NCBI RefSeq assembly: GCF_029892155.1
Contig: NZ_JARZAG010000003.1
Span: forward strand, 310,001 to 374,000
DNA: 64,000 nucleotides
From: Kitasatospora sp. GAS204B
GTDB lineage: Bacteria; Actinomycetota; Actinomycetes; Streptomycetales; Streptomycetaceae
Direction: 5' to 3'
Position numbers and translations under genes: made by a program. Under the pieces are notes generated by a model. The model had not been told where the DNA came from and ran no database searches. It saw nothing but the letters and a program-made list of their open reading frames with translations. Shown here piece by piece: positions 16,934 through 25,139 of the stretch (the stretch's first letter is position 1; each line of letters opens with the position of its first letter).

Positions 16934-19696
16934 ATGACTATCCTTGAAATATCCGTGCGCCAGCGCCACGCTGGGTGCGAGCATCATGGCGTGGACGACG
17001 ATGCCGTGGGCGCTGAAGATCAGGTTCTCGTGCAGACCGTCTACGAGTTGCTGCGCCAGCGGGGAGCATGGCCCACTTTCACAGCCGTGGACCTGCGGGC
17101 CGACCGCGAACTGGGCATCGAGGACGCCCAAACCGCCTTGGTGGCGCTCAGTCCCCGATATGTGAACAGGCCCTGGCAAGGACACGGTTACTCCGACAAC
17201 GACGAGGTTCGGCTGACGCTCCGTGGGGTGGCTTCGTGTCAGGGCGGCACAGACGACCTGGCACGGCTGAGCGATCTCGTCGAGTGGACAGTTACGCTGG
17301 AACAGCGCGCCACTAGCGACTCCGAGGTGCAGCTCACTGCTTCAAGCGCGGACTTCGCAGCGCAACTGGGTCTGCCCCTGAGTCCCTCGGGCGGCGATGA
17401 CGAACAACCGACCAGTGAAGTCGTCGAGGCACGCGACCTGATGGGCCGCCTGTTCGTCCTGGCAGACCTGCTTCCGCATCTGTGGGCAGGGAGCAGCAAG
17501 CCGAGGGAGGAGCCTTGGCTGTGGCAGCGCCTCGTGGACCGGCGGGGTGTTCGCCCCTACCGTAAGATCAGCAGTGTTGATCAACTGTTGGCCTACGCCG
17601 ATGAAGAAGGCCGCGAGCGGCCGAAGGTTACCGGTAACACGATCACCAACATCTTTTACAACAACGCGGTCGTCTCGCATGGTCAATCGGGGAGTGCTCC
17701 GCTCGCGTCCCCGGATGGGGAACTGGATATTCATCTGACCCTCCTTCGCCCGGAGGTCGTCGAGGCGTGTGCTGACCTCCTGCGCGCAGACCGGTTCGAC
17801 GACGCAATCTTCGCGGCCTTCCGGCGACTTGAGCACGAGGTGCAACAGCGCAGCGGAAGCCACGCCATCGGGAACGACCTCGTCACAGCGGCATTCCGGG
17901 ACAAGAAGGACCCCATCCGGATCTCCGATCGAGAGCAGGACAAGGGGCGGCTGGTCGAACTGTTCGCTGGGGCGATCGGACTATTCAAAGGCGACCGCTC
18001 ACACAAGGACCGGCCACTGCTCCCGTGCCGCTCTCGCCGCGAATGCTTGCGGCTGCTCGCGCATGCCAGCTCGCTCCTGGATCTGCTGGATCGTGACGTC
18101 GACCGAGCGCCGGCTGTGCGCGGCTACCGTCATGACCAAGGCGCCACTGTCACCTTGTGGGTTGAGCGTGCCGGGAGTCAGGTCCAGGTATGGCTCGACG
18201 AACGGACACGGCTGGACAATGTCAGTTACCAGGCAGGCACCCTAGTCGTCGATGTGGGCGGCATCCCGGCCGGGGAACATCGCATCCATCTGGTGGAGGG
18301 GACCCGCCAGGGTCCTGCGCATACAGTGTGGATCACCCTCGAGCCGGGTCAGAAGAGCTGGTACCGCGTGGTGGAGGTCAATATCCCTCTGTACGCGGAT
18401 GCGATGGCGCAACAGCAACTGGAACTGGGCGGCGTACGGCTGGCGACGCTGGTGGCTGGGGTCTTGGGGGAGCGCGTTGTCGTGACGCGGGAGACCTACC
18501 AGGTCGGCCACTATGTCGCTTGGCACTTGGCCACTTCTGACGCCAGCACCGGGCCGGTGTGGGTGCGCGACCGCCCTAGCGGCCAGCTTCGCAAGGTGTG
18601 GGACGACGGCAGCGTATTTGATGGACAGCCAGTCGCTCCCGCCCACCCTGAGAGGCTCATGAAGATCAGTATCGAGCCGTCCCACCTGGCTCTGCGTGCC
18701 AAGGCTAAGTCACCGCTACGTGTTATGGGCCACTTCACCGACGGCACGGCGACCTGGACGGCGCCGGTAGACGATCCTCAAGTTGAGACCAGTAATGAAA
18801 GAGCCGCAAAGTTCAATGGCGGCACGGTCTTCGCGAAGGAACCCGGGACGGCCGTGCTCCGCTGTCTGCACGGCGGCTGTTCCGCTGAGGCGAGCGTGGA
18901 GGTCGCGGCCCACCCGAGTGGCACACTCACCACCTACCTGTCAGGCCTGCCTCCGGTCGCCGGCATCGCGTGGACTCCGGACGGCCTGATAGTGAGCACA
19001 CGCGGTCGACAGCTGTGGCGGGCGGGAACGGACGGGGTCTACCGCCTGGCGGCCATGGTGCCCGCCCAGCTGCTGCCCAACATCGGAACGGACACGTTGT
19101 CCGCCCGTAGCGATGGCGAACTCGCTGTCCGGCTCCTTGAGCAACGAGCCGTGCTTGTACTCCACCACAGCACTGGCTACAGCAGTAGCACCTTGGTAAA
19201 GCTCGCGACGGAACCCACAAGCACACCGATGGCGTTCGTGCGGGACGAGGCGGAACTGATCGTCGCCCTGCACACGGGTGAGCTCCAGCGGGTGAGTATG
19301 GACGGTTCGGCGGTCCCGCTTGGTGCCGTTTCCGGCCATCCCGTTGCCTTGGCGCGAAAGGACCAATCGCTGCTCGTCCTGTGTTCTCCGGATGCTGAAG
19401 CTACGCCTGAGAACCGCCATAACCGGTTGTGGCGCCTGTCCCTCGGCGCGCTGGACACCGCTCCTGCCGACCTGCTGGCCGGTCAAGGTCTGGCCGGCTT
19501 AAACGGGGTGGTGTGGACCAACGTCGGCATCGTGCTCAGTGACTTCGACGGAGGCAGACTCCTCGAACTCAGGGAGGGGCGAATCGTGGAACTGGCCACG
19601 GGGCTTCGCAACCCGGGCCAGCTCGCTGCTGCGGAATCGGGCGATCTCTACGCGGCGGAGTTCGGCGCAGGTGCCGTCCACCGCCTCCTGGCGTAA
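16934..19696 (+). CDS. 920-aa protein: TIGR02391 (Ymh) domain fused to a C-terminal beta-propeller
   Basis: An N-terminal unknown region (~1-260) is followed at about 266-390 by a TIGR02391/Hypoth_Ymh-type helical domain (ELDIHLTLLRPEVVEACADL, then RFDDAIFAAFRRLE, HAIGNDLVTAAF and LVELFAGAIGLFKGDRSH). After it come beta-rich segments, an Ig-like (BIG-2-style) stretch at about 585-655, and repeated beta blades from ~660 to the end that look like an NHL/SMP-30-type propeller. In TIGR02391 proteins the FRNPxxH-type end carries an Rx4H motif; here it reads Lys352-x4-His357. Stand-alone TIGR02391 proteins are often found in phage and defence settings. The start has no clear ribosome-binding site, and a GTG at 16991 is an alternative. 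Confidence 0.72.
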   Translation: MTILEISVRQRHAGCEHHGVDDDAVGAEDQVLVQTVYELLRQRGAWPTFTAVDLRADRELGIEDAQTALVALSPRYVNRPWQGHGYSDNDEVRLTLRGVASCQGGTDDLARLSDLVEWTVTLEQRATSDSEVQLTASSADFAAQLGLPLSPSGGDDEQPTSEVVEARDLMGRLFVLADLLPHLWAGSSKPREEPWLWQRLVDRRGVRPYRKISSVDQLLAYADEEGRERPKVTGNTITNIFYNNAVVSHGQSGSAPLASPDGELDIHLTLLRPEVVEACADLLRADRFDDAIFAAFRRLEHEVQQRSGSHAIGNDLVTAAFRDKKDPIRISDREQDKGRLVELFAGAIGLFKGDRSHKDRPLLPCRSRRECLRLLAHASSLLDLLDRDVDRAPAVRGYRHDQGATVTLWVERAGSQVQVWLDERTRLDNVSYQAGTLVVDVGGIPAGEHRIHLVEGTRQGPAHTVWITLEPGQKSWYRVVEVNIPLYADAMAQQQLELGGVRLATLVAGVLGERVVVTRETYQVGHYVAWHLATSDASTGPVWVRDRPSGQLRKVWDDGSVFDGQPVAPAHPERLMKISIEPSHLALRAKAKSPLRVMGHFTDGTATWTAPVDDPQVETSNERAAKFNGGTVFAKEPGTAVLRCLHGGCSAEASVEVAAHPSGTLTTYLSGLPPVAGIAWTPDGLIVSTRGRQLWRAGTDGVYRLAAMVPAQLLPNIGTDTLSARSDGELAVRLLEQRAVLVLHHSTGYSSSTLVKLATEPTSTPMAFVRDEAELIVALHTGELQRVSMDGSAVPLGAVSGHPVALARKDQSLLVLCSPDAEATPENRHNRLWRLSLGALDTAPADLLAGQGLAGLNGVVWTNVGIVLSDFDGGRLLELREGRIVELATGLRNPGQLAAAESGDLYAAEFGAGAVHRLLA

Positions 19697-19790
19697 CGAG
19701 GTCCATTGTCGAAATACTGCGCTCAGTTCAATTCCGCTCGTCAGTTCCAGGTCGCCCCGGGCAAGGAGCCCGTCGAAGGCAAACCCACTG

Positions 19791-19949
19791 TTAGGCAGCG
19801 ACCACCAGGAAGTCACCCGCTTTGGCGATGACTTCACGCTGCCACGCCTGCGACTGCGACTGCGCATACGTCGGGTCGCCGTGGACAGCGAGGCCGTGCT
19901 TAGCACCTTCGGGCTCGTACAGCTCCGCCCCGGCGCCGGACAGAGGCCT
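19791..19949 (-). pseudogene. C-terminal remnant of an alpha/beta-hydrolase-like gene
   Basis: On the minus strand a frame bounded upstream by TAA reads GAELYEPEGAKHGLAVHGDP followed by TYAQSQSQAWQREVIAKAGDF and ends at TAA 19791-19793. The KHGLAVH element and the following amphipathic helix resemble the catalytic-His end of alpha/beta hydrolases. Only about 50 residues survive, with no start codon. Confidence 0.45.
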
Positions 19950-20170
19950 TTACTGGCGCGAGAGTTCGACAGATTCGAAAGTTCCCTTGGTGCCGTGGAG
20001 ATGCGGACGGGGACACGGACGGAGAAGCCACGGCCGCCCAGCGGTTCGGCGCGTCCCTGCGAAAGGCCACTCGCGCATCGCCGGGGACTGTCCCCGAGCG
20101 AGCACCGCTCAACGCACCAGCGGACACCCGAGCTTCGGGATTCGGGACCCGAGCGCTCTTTCTGAGGAAC

Positions 20171-20199
20171 GGTGGGTGGTCATATCCCGCCCACCCACC
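20171..20199. terminator. Hairpin, possible terminator
   Basis: A perfect 9-bp inverted repeat (GGTGGGTGG/CCACCCACC) with an 11-nt loop lies in the decayed spacer. It could terminate leftover transcription from either side. Confidence 0.4.
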
Positions 20200-20287
20200 C
20201 AATGTCCTTCGCAGCCAATGAGTATGACTAATCGTCACCAGTTGGCAACTGCCCGCGATCACGGTGTACGGTTCGCGCAAAGCAGCA

Positions 20288-20321
20288 ACCCCCGCCCGGT
20301 GCGCTAACACCAGACGGGGGT
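20288..20321 (+). promoter_or_regulatory. Composite stem-loop upstream of MarR-type gene
   Basis: An outer 7-bp stem (ACCCCCG/CGGGGGT) encloses a short internal bulge and an inner 4-bp stem (GGTG/CACC) with a 6-nt loop. It lies 32 bp before the GTG of the next gene, so it is probably in its 5' leader or is the terminator of the preceding region. No known riboswitch class is matched. Confidence 0.45.
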
Positions 20322-20353
20322 CTGACCGACACGATCGAAAGCCAGTCGATCCA

Positions 20354-21256
20354 GTGGCTATTACCTATGCTATCGCCGCGCCCGGCTACGGCAAGCGGTC
20401 CGCGCCGTCACAACACCCGAGCGGACCAGATGACTTCGCTCACCTGACCGACCGCGAGGCCGAAATCGCCGGCTATATCGACGGCGTGCCCGATGGTGCC
20501 GCGATCGACGTGAAGTCCCTCGCCCGGATGCTCGCCCGGTTCGGGCAGCAGGCCGTCAGCACCGTGCTCCGGGCTCTCACCCGGAAGGGCCACCTGCGCC
20601 GGGTGCGCGAGCGGGTGGGCGAGGGGCTGACGCAGTGGGTCTCCCGGACGTACTTCTCGCGTACGCCGCGCAGCTCGGCTTGGTGGGAGCAGTTCCTGAC
20701 GGACCGTCGGACGGGCGGGCGCACGGACCCTGCGCCCGCGCCCCCGGCGCGCTCCGTGTCGTACCGGGCGCTGGCCTCGCTCGCCGCGGCCGATCGGCGG
20801 ATGATGCTCTCGGCGGCCGAATGTGCGGAGTTGGAGGCGCTCGCCGCCGAGTGGTTCGCGCGGGGAGTGACCGTCGAGCAGTTCCGGTTCGCGATGACCA
20901 ACGGGCTGCCGGCGACGGTGCAGTGCCCCGGGGCGTTCGCGCGCAAACGGCTGCTCGACCGGCTGCCTCCGGAACAGGTGATCGAGCAAGCGCCATCGAG
21001 ACTGACGGAGTGTCAGGGATGCTACCGACCCGCCCGGCCGAACGCGTTGCAGGACGGCCGCTGCCGCCGCTGCCGGGAGGAGCACGACAGAAGCCGGACC
21101 CCCGGGCTGATCGCCGGGATCCGGGCCGCGATGCGAGAACGCGGTCGGCCCGGCAGGGTCAGTGATCCCGCCGGTTCACCGCCTCCGCCAGGAGCACCGC
21201 CACCGCCTCCGGCAGGCCCAAGTGCCGGGCGATCCAGGCAGGTTCGTGCCCGGTGA
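20354..21256 (+). CDS. MarR-like winged-helix regulator with C-terminal Cys motif
   Basis: From GTG 20354 the protein is about 300 residues. A winged-helix part spans roughly 30-95 (LTDREAEIAGYIDGVPDGA, SLARMLARFGQQAVSTVLRAL, HLRRVRERV wing). A linker, a helical middle, and a four-Cys cluster ECQGCYRPARPN/RCRRC that may bind zinc follow. The Pro/Ala-rich tail overlaps the convergent small gene by about 98 bp. This type is common in streptomycetes and usually annotated as a MarR-family regulator. The target is unknown and the start is weakly supported. Confidence 0.75.
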   Translation: MAITYAIAAPGYGKRSAPSQHPSGPDDFAHLTDREAEIAGYIDGVPDGAAIDVKSLARMLARFGQQAVSTVLRALTRKGHLRRVRERVGEGLTQWVSRTYFSRTPRSSAWWEQFLTDRRTGGRTDPAPAPPARSVSYRALASLAAADRRMMLSAAECAELEALAAEWFARGVTVEQFRFAMTNGLPATVQCPGAFARKRLLDRLPPEQVIEQAPSRLTECQGCYRPARPNALQDGRCRRCREEHDRSRTPGLIAGIRAAMRERGRPGRVSDPAGSPPPPGAPPPPPAGPSAGRSRQVRAR

Positions 21257-21425
21257 GGGCCAGCACCCAGGCGGTGTGCAACCGGCCCAGGGGGTGGTCG
21301 GCCAGGTACGGCCGCACCGCCTCCAGCGGGAAGTCGGCCAGGCTCTCGGCGGTGAACCAGTCCTCCGCCGGCTCCCCCGCCGCCGGGGCTCGGCGCCGCC
21401 GGAATGCCGCCAGTCTCCCCCACAT
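21159..21425 (-). CDS. Small hypothetical protein
   Basis: This 88-residue helical protein contains two Trp-bearing helices (EDWFTAESLADFPLEAVRPY and LGRLHTAWVLALTGHEPAWI). It lies 19 bp beyond the MgtC gene on the same strand and could be the last gene of the magnesium operon. Its end overlaps the convergent regulator's tail. No family is recognised. Confidence 0.55.
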   Translation of the reverse strand: MWGRLAAFRRRRAPAAGEPAEDWFTAESLADFPLEAVRPYLADHPLGRLHTAWVLALTGHEPAWIARHLGLPEAVAVLLAEAVNRRDH

Positions 21426-21444
21426 GTCCGCGCCCCCGTTCGCG

Positions 21445-22170
21445 TCACGCCATCGCCTGGTTGACGTCCTCTTCCTCGTCCAGGTGCCAGTGCAGGTCCC
21501 GGACCCCGGGCTCCAGCGAGAGGCGGGAGATCACCTGCTCCAGCGCACTCGCCACGTCGCCGCTGACCGAGAGCGAGGCGCGCAGGCTGGTGATCTCGGG
21601 CGTCTCGCGGCGGGCGCGCAGGCCGGTCGGGGTGAGGCCCGAGGTGCTGAGGGCCTGCAGCAGCAGGGCACGGATGTGGGTCTCGGCGCTGCGGTCGCAG
21701 CGCAGGTGCAGGTTGGCCTCGACCACCGCGTCGGGGTCGGTGCCGGCGGCCGGGACCCGGTCGAGCAGGCGTCCGGCGGGGCGGCCGACCACGTGGATGG
21801 CGATCACGGCCAGCGTGCCGATGATGGCGAAACCGTACTTGCCGGAGGCGGCCAGCACACCGGCGGCGGCCGAGCACCAGAGGGTGGCGGCCGTGTTGAG
21901 GCCGCGCACCCCGGCGCCGTCGCGCAGGATCACGCCGCCGCCGAGGAAGCCGATGCCGGAGACCACGTAGGAGGCGACCCGGGTCGGGCTGCCGACGTCG
22001 CCGATGGCCTCGCTGTACAGCACGAACAGGGTGGCCCCGGTGGCGACCAGCGCGTTGGTGCGCAGGCCCGCCATCCGGGCGCGCCACTGGCGTTCGACCC
22101 CGATCACGGCGCCGCACAGGACGCCGGTGGCCAACCGGAGCAGGAAGTCGAGAGTGGACAGGGAGTGCAT
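21445..22170 (-). CDS. MgtC/SapB-family membrane protein
   Basis: The 241-residue protein has the MgtC N-terminal membrane domain with GAVIGVERQWRARMAGLRTN and ASYVVSGIGFLGGGVILRDG, the family hallmarks. Four to five helices are followed by a soluble ACT-like C-terminal domain (residues ~150-241). GGAGG precedes the ATG. MgtC proteins support survival at low Mg2+ and modulate ATP synthase. Placement downstream of an M-box-controlled transporter on the same strand fits a magnesium-homeostasis role. Confidence 0.88.
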   Translation of the reverse strand: MHSLSTLDFLLRLATGVLCGAVIGVERQWRARMAGLRTNALVATGATLFVLYSEAIGDVGSPTRVASYVVSGIGFLGGGVILRDGAGVRGLNTAATLWCSAAAGVLAASGKYGFAIIGTLAVIAIHVVGRPAGRLLDRVPAAGTDPDAVVEANLHLRCDRSAETHIRALLLQALSTSGLTPTGLRARRETPEITSLRASLSVSGDVASALEQVISRLSLEPGVRDLHWHLDEEEDVNQAMA

Positions 22171-22223
22171 GAAGCACCTCCTCGATGAGTCGGACGCCGC
22201 GAGTCGGACGCCGCGTCAGGTAG

Positions 22224-22613
22224 TCAGGTACGGGCGAACGCCGGGTCGAACTTGTAGCCGATCTGCCGGACGGTGGTGATGGTGTCGCGGTGGGCCGGGC
22301 CGAGCTTACGGCGGATCCGGGCCACATGAGTGCTGACCGTCCTGGTGTCGCCCAGATTCGGGCGGCCCCAGACGGCATCCATCAACTGGCTGCGGGAGAG
22401 CACCCGCTTGGGCTGGGCCATCAGGTGGGCGAGCAACTCGAACTCCAGGTAGGTGAGGTCGAGCGGACGCCCGTCGACGGTGACGACGCGCTGGTCGATG
22501 TCGACCACCACGCCGACCGCCGCGAGGCGCCGGGTCGGCGCCGCCACCATGGGAGCAGTCACGGTTGGACTGTCGGAGAAGATCAGTTGAACCCGGGGGT
22601 AGTGCAGGGGCAT
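22224..22613 (-). CDS. Orphan OmpR/PhoB-type winged-helix protein
   Basis: The 129-residue protein lacks a receiver domain and consists of a short N-terminal tail plus a complete trans_reg_C domain (LTYLEFELLAHLMAQPKRVLS, QLMDAVWG, TVSTHVARIRRKLG, IRQIGYKF-type ending TTVRQIGYKFDP). GGGAGG lies 7 nt before the ATG. Such receiver-less regulators occur in actinomycetes. Its position between the NRAMP-like and MgtC genes suggests local control of the magnesium genes. Confidence 0.85.
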   Translation of the reverse strand: MPLHYPRVQLIFSDSPTVTAPMVAAPTRRLAAVGVVVDIDQRVVTVDGRPLDLTYLEFELLAHLMAQPKRVLSRSQLMDAVWGRPNLGDTRTVSTHVARIRRKLGPAHRDTITTVRQIGYKFDPAFART

Positions 22614-22649
22614 CGAAACGCCTCCCTCTCGACTCGCGACTCTCGGCTC

Positions 22650-22943
22650 TCAGCTCTCGGCGTGCCAGGCGGCTTCGAGGTGGACGGCTCCGGCGGCGTC
22701 GGTGATGGCGTGCCACTCGGCGGCCAGCCGTACCCGCTGCCGGTGCGGAGCGGCGGTGGCGCGCGGCGCCGGGGGCTGGAAGGTGTGCAGGACCGGGCTG
22801 TCGAGCGGGCTGTCGGCCAGCCGCCGCAGCAACTGCGCCAGGAAGGCCCGGACCCGGACGGTGCCGCCGGGGCGGACGCTGGGGCGGACGACGGGTCGCG
22901 GCCGGGCGGCCGGGAGCGCGGGGTGGAACGTGAAGACGGACAC
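22650..22943 (-). CDS. 97-aa hypothetical protein
   Basis: The GTG at 22943 follows GGAGG, 10 nt upstream, in a clear site, so the longer frame to 23033 is not used. The protein is Arg/Ala/Pro-rich with a VSVFTFHPALP start and an alternating beta-like C-terminal part (VRLAAEWHAITDAAGAVHLEA). No membrane segment or known motif. It lies between the NRAMP-like gene's terminator hairpin and the winged-helix gene. Confidence 0.6.
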   Translation of the reverse strand: MSVFTFHPALPAARPRPVVRPSVRPGGTVRVRAFLAQLLRRLADSPLDSPVLHTFQPPAPRATAAPHRQRVRLAAEWHAITDAAGAVHLEAAWHAES

Positions 22944-23062
22944 GGGGAGCTCACCTCCGTGGACGGCGTGCGCGCACGTCACGCGCACGCGGGCATGGCG
23001 AAGCGGGCGCTTCGCGGGTTGAGCGTGCGTCAAGCGGACTACGTGCAGGACGAACCAGGGCC

Positions 23063-23090
23063 GGGGGGAGGCAGTTCGAGGCCTCCCCCC
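23063..23090 (-). terminator. Terminator after the NRAMP-like gene
   Basis: A perfect 10-bp stem (GGGGGGAGGC/GCCTCCCCCC) with an 8-nt loop lies 21 bp after the transporter stop. It probably ends or attenuates the M-box transcript before the three downstream genes. Confidence 0.65.
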
Positions 23091-23111
23091 GAGGCCGGAT
23101 GGCTCGGTGGT

Positions 23112-24761
23112 TCAGTGGCCGAGGGCGGTCTGGACGAGCTTGATGACGACCAGGATCATCGCGATCAGCAGGTACGTGCGCAGCGCGCCCATGCCGATCT
23201 TGCGGCCGGTGGACATCACCGGGCGAGTCAGGGTCGCCAGTGGGGGCATCCGCCAGTTGTCGCGTCCGGTGCGGTCGATGGGGTCCTCGGCGGTGGCCGT
23301 GCGCTTGCGGGTGAAGGCGAAGCCGGCGGCCAGCACCCCCAGCACGCCGCAGCCGGCCATGATGTCCAGGATCGCGCCGGAGGAGATGTTCGGGAACAGC
23401 ACCGAGGCGGTCAGGATCACCGAGAGCGTCACCAGCACGCCAACCACGGCGGAGGTGAACGCGTTGACCTTCGGCCCGTTCGACCACGGCCCCAACACCT
23501 GCTTGTCGTTGCACAGCAGCAGCAGGAAGACGGAGGCCGACGGCAGCAGCACCCCGGCCAGCACCTGCACACCCTGCGTCAACAACCCCAGCGTGTGGTC
23601 GCTGGCGACCAGCACGATCGCCGCCGCCACGCAGACCAGCGCCGCGTAGACGGCGTAGAAGCCCTTGGCGCCGGCGACCCCGCGGTGCAGCGAGTGCTTC
23701 ATGCCGAAGACGTCACCGATCGCGTAGGCGGTGGAGAGCGAGACGGCGAACGCGCCGATGATCGAGGCGTCCAGCAGCGCGATCGCGAAGAGCACGCCGA
23801 CCAGCTTGCCGCTGTGGTCCGCCAGGCCCCTGGCCACCGCGCCCGCGTCCGAGAACTGCCCCACCCCGTCGGTGCCGGCGAACGCGGCGGCGGTGAAACC
23901 CATCATCGCGGCCGCGCCGACGACGACGATCACGATGCCGATCCACAGGTCGGCCTTCTCGTACTTCATGAACCGCGGCGTGATCCGCTTGTCGATCACG
24001 TACGACTGCTGGAAGAACAGCTGCCACGGCGCGACGGTGGTGCCCACGATGGAGATGATCAGCAGCATCACGGTCGCCAACTGCCCCGTGCCGCCCGGCA
24101 TGTTCGGCACCACGAAGTCGTGCGCCATCCGCGAGGTCCTCGGGTGGACCATGAAGTAGATCGGCACCAGCAGCAGCGAACCCGCGCACAACGCCACCGC
24201 GATCCGCTCGAAACGGCGGAACGAGCCGGTGAAGGCCGAGGCGATGATGATCGCGGCGGCCAGCACGACCGAGGCGACCTTCGGCAGGCCCAGGTAGCCG
24301 GCCGCCAGCGTCACCCCGATGAACTCCGTCACCAGCGTCAACCCGTTGAGCAGGAACAGGTCGATCACACTGAACGCGCCCCAGAACTTCCCGAACCGCT
24401 CCAGGATCAACCGGGCGTGCCCGACACCGGTCACCGCGCCCAGGCGCAGCACCATCTCCTGGTTGACGTACAGCACCGGGACCAGCAGCAGCAGCGTCCA
24501 CAGCAGGTGCGTGCCGTAGTTCTGCCCGGCCTGCCCGTAGGTGGAGAACGCGCCGGCGTCGTTGTCGCCGACCATCACGATCAGGCCCGGGCCCACGATC
24601 GCCAGCAGCGTCTTCAGCTTCGCGGACAGGCCCTTGCGCTCGGCCGTGTCATCCAGCCGGATCGTGCCCAGCGCACCCTTGATGTCACCCAGGTGCGCGT
24701 CATCCAGCACCGCGGCACGCGCGGCGGGAACCTTCGAGTCGAGAGTCGCGTTGGTGGTCAT
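23112..24761 (-). CDS. NRAMP-related divalent metal (probably Mg2+) transporter
   Basis: This 549-residue protein has about eleven membrane helices in the NRAMP/LeuT arrangement. The first helix has GDNDAGAF (65-72) in place of the canonical DPGN metal site, and helix 6 reads TTVAPWQLFFQQS where classical NRAMPs have a Met-containing MPH motif. Loss of that Met is known from the NRAMP-related Mg2+ transporter subgroup. An M-box riboswitch upstream on the same strand is independent support for magnesium. GGGAGG precedes the ATG at 6 nt. Predicted role: Mg2+ (possibly Mn2+) uptake under magnesium limitation. Confidence 0.9.
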   Translation of the reverse strand: MTTNATLDSKVPAARAAVLDDAHLGDIKGALGTIRLDDTAERKGLSAKLKTLLAIVGPGLIVMVGDNDAGAFSTYGQAGQNYGTHLLWTLLLLVPVLYVNQEMVLRLGAVTGVGHARLILERFGKFWGAFSVIDLFLLNGLTLVTEFIGVTLAAGYLGLPKVASVVLAAAIIIASAFTGSFRRFERIAVALCAGSLLLVPIYFMVHPRTSRMAHDFVVPNMPGGTGQLATVMLLIISIVGTTVAPWQLFFQQSYVIDKRITPRFMKYEKADLWIGIVIVVVGAAAMMGFTAAAFAGTDGVGQFSDAGAVARGLADHSGKLVGVLFAIALLDASIIGAFAVSLSTAYAIGDVFGMKHSLHRGVAGAKGFYAVYAALVCVAAAIVLVASDHTLGLLTQGVQVLAGVLLPSASVFLLLLCNDKQVLGPWSNGPKVNAFTSAVVGVLVTLSVILTASVLFPNISSGAILDIMAGCGVLGVLAAGFAFTRKRTATAEDPIDRTGRDNWRMPPLATLTRPVMSTGRKIGMGALRTYLLIAMILVVIKLVQTALGH

Positions 24762-24919
24762 GATGAACCTCCCTCAGCCCCCACGGATTCAGGGGGAGTT
24801 TGGAGGCACGCGGCAGCTATCCCCGCTACGAACCGCACCAAGAAAGCACACCAGGCAGCAGGGCAGCACCGAGCTGCTGGTGATGGCGTGTCAGATCGAA
24901 AAGCGCGTAGCGAAGGTGG

Positions 24920-24991
24920 TTACCGCGAGCCGAAGAAGTACGAGGACAGGCGGGGGCAGGGGCTACTGTGGCCCGGACTACTGCAATCCAT
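24920..24991 (-). CDS. 23-codon leader ORF upstream of the Mg transporter
   Basis: In the leader between the M-box and the transporter gene, an ATG at 24989-24991 preceded by GGAAGGAGG opens a 23-codon frame reading MDCSSPGHSSPCPRL then SSYFFGSR and a TAA. The ribosome-binding site is one of the strongest in the region (spacing ~10 nt). Pro- and Ser-rich leader peptides control some Mg2+ transport genes in other bacteria through ribosome stalling. A similar role here is inference. Confidence 0.45.
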   Translation of the reverse strand: MDCSSPGHSSPCPRLSSYFFGSR

Positions 24992-25061
24992 GAGTCTCTC
25001 GCCTCCTTCCGGCCGGTGCGTGCGACGGATCCGCTACGCATGACGACACGGCAAGGAGCTC

Positions 25062-25080
25062 GCTGACCTCGAAAGTCAGC
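25062..25080 (-). promoter_or_regulatory. Hairpin in the magnesium leader
   Basis: A 6-bp stem (GCTGAC/GTCAGC) with a 7-nt loop lies about 60 nt downstream of the M-box on the minus strand. It may belong to the riboswitch expression platform, but there is no U tract. Confidence 0.3.
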
Positions 25081-25139
25081 TCACCCCAACTCGTCAGAGC
25101 TTTGGCACTTCACGGCGTGATCCGACTCGGCTGAGCCGG

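Larger units (their letters stand above)
19697..20353. other. Decayed spacer with remnants and hairpins
   Basis: No intact gene is supported in this 657-bp stretch. It contains the tail of a hydrolase gene on the minus strand (19791-19949), a 9-bp perfect hairpin at 20171-20199 and a composite stem-loop at 20288-20321. Open frames crossing it have poor codon bias. The mixture suggests a site of past insertion and deletion. Confidence 0.5.

Noticed and set aside
16162..20353. CRISPR array or integrase in the less GC-rich patch
   Set aside because: No regularly spaced repeats and no integrase or transposase signature were seen, only isolated hairpins and remnants.
22290..25043. 917-codon plus-strand frame across the magnesium genes
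   Set aside because: It is an antisense shadow of the NRAMP-like, small-protein and winged-helix genes, low-complexity (Arg/Gln/His/Gly-rich) and without domains.
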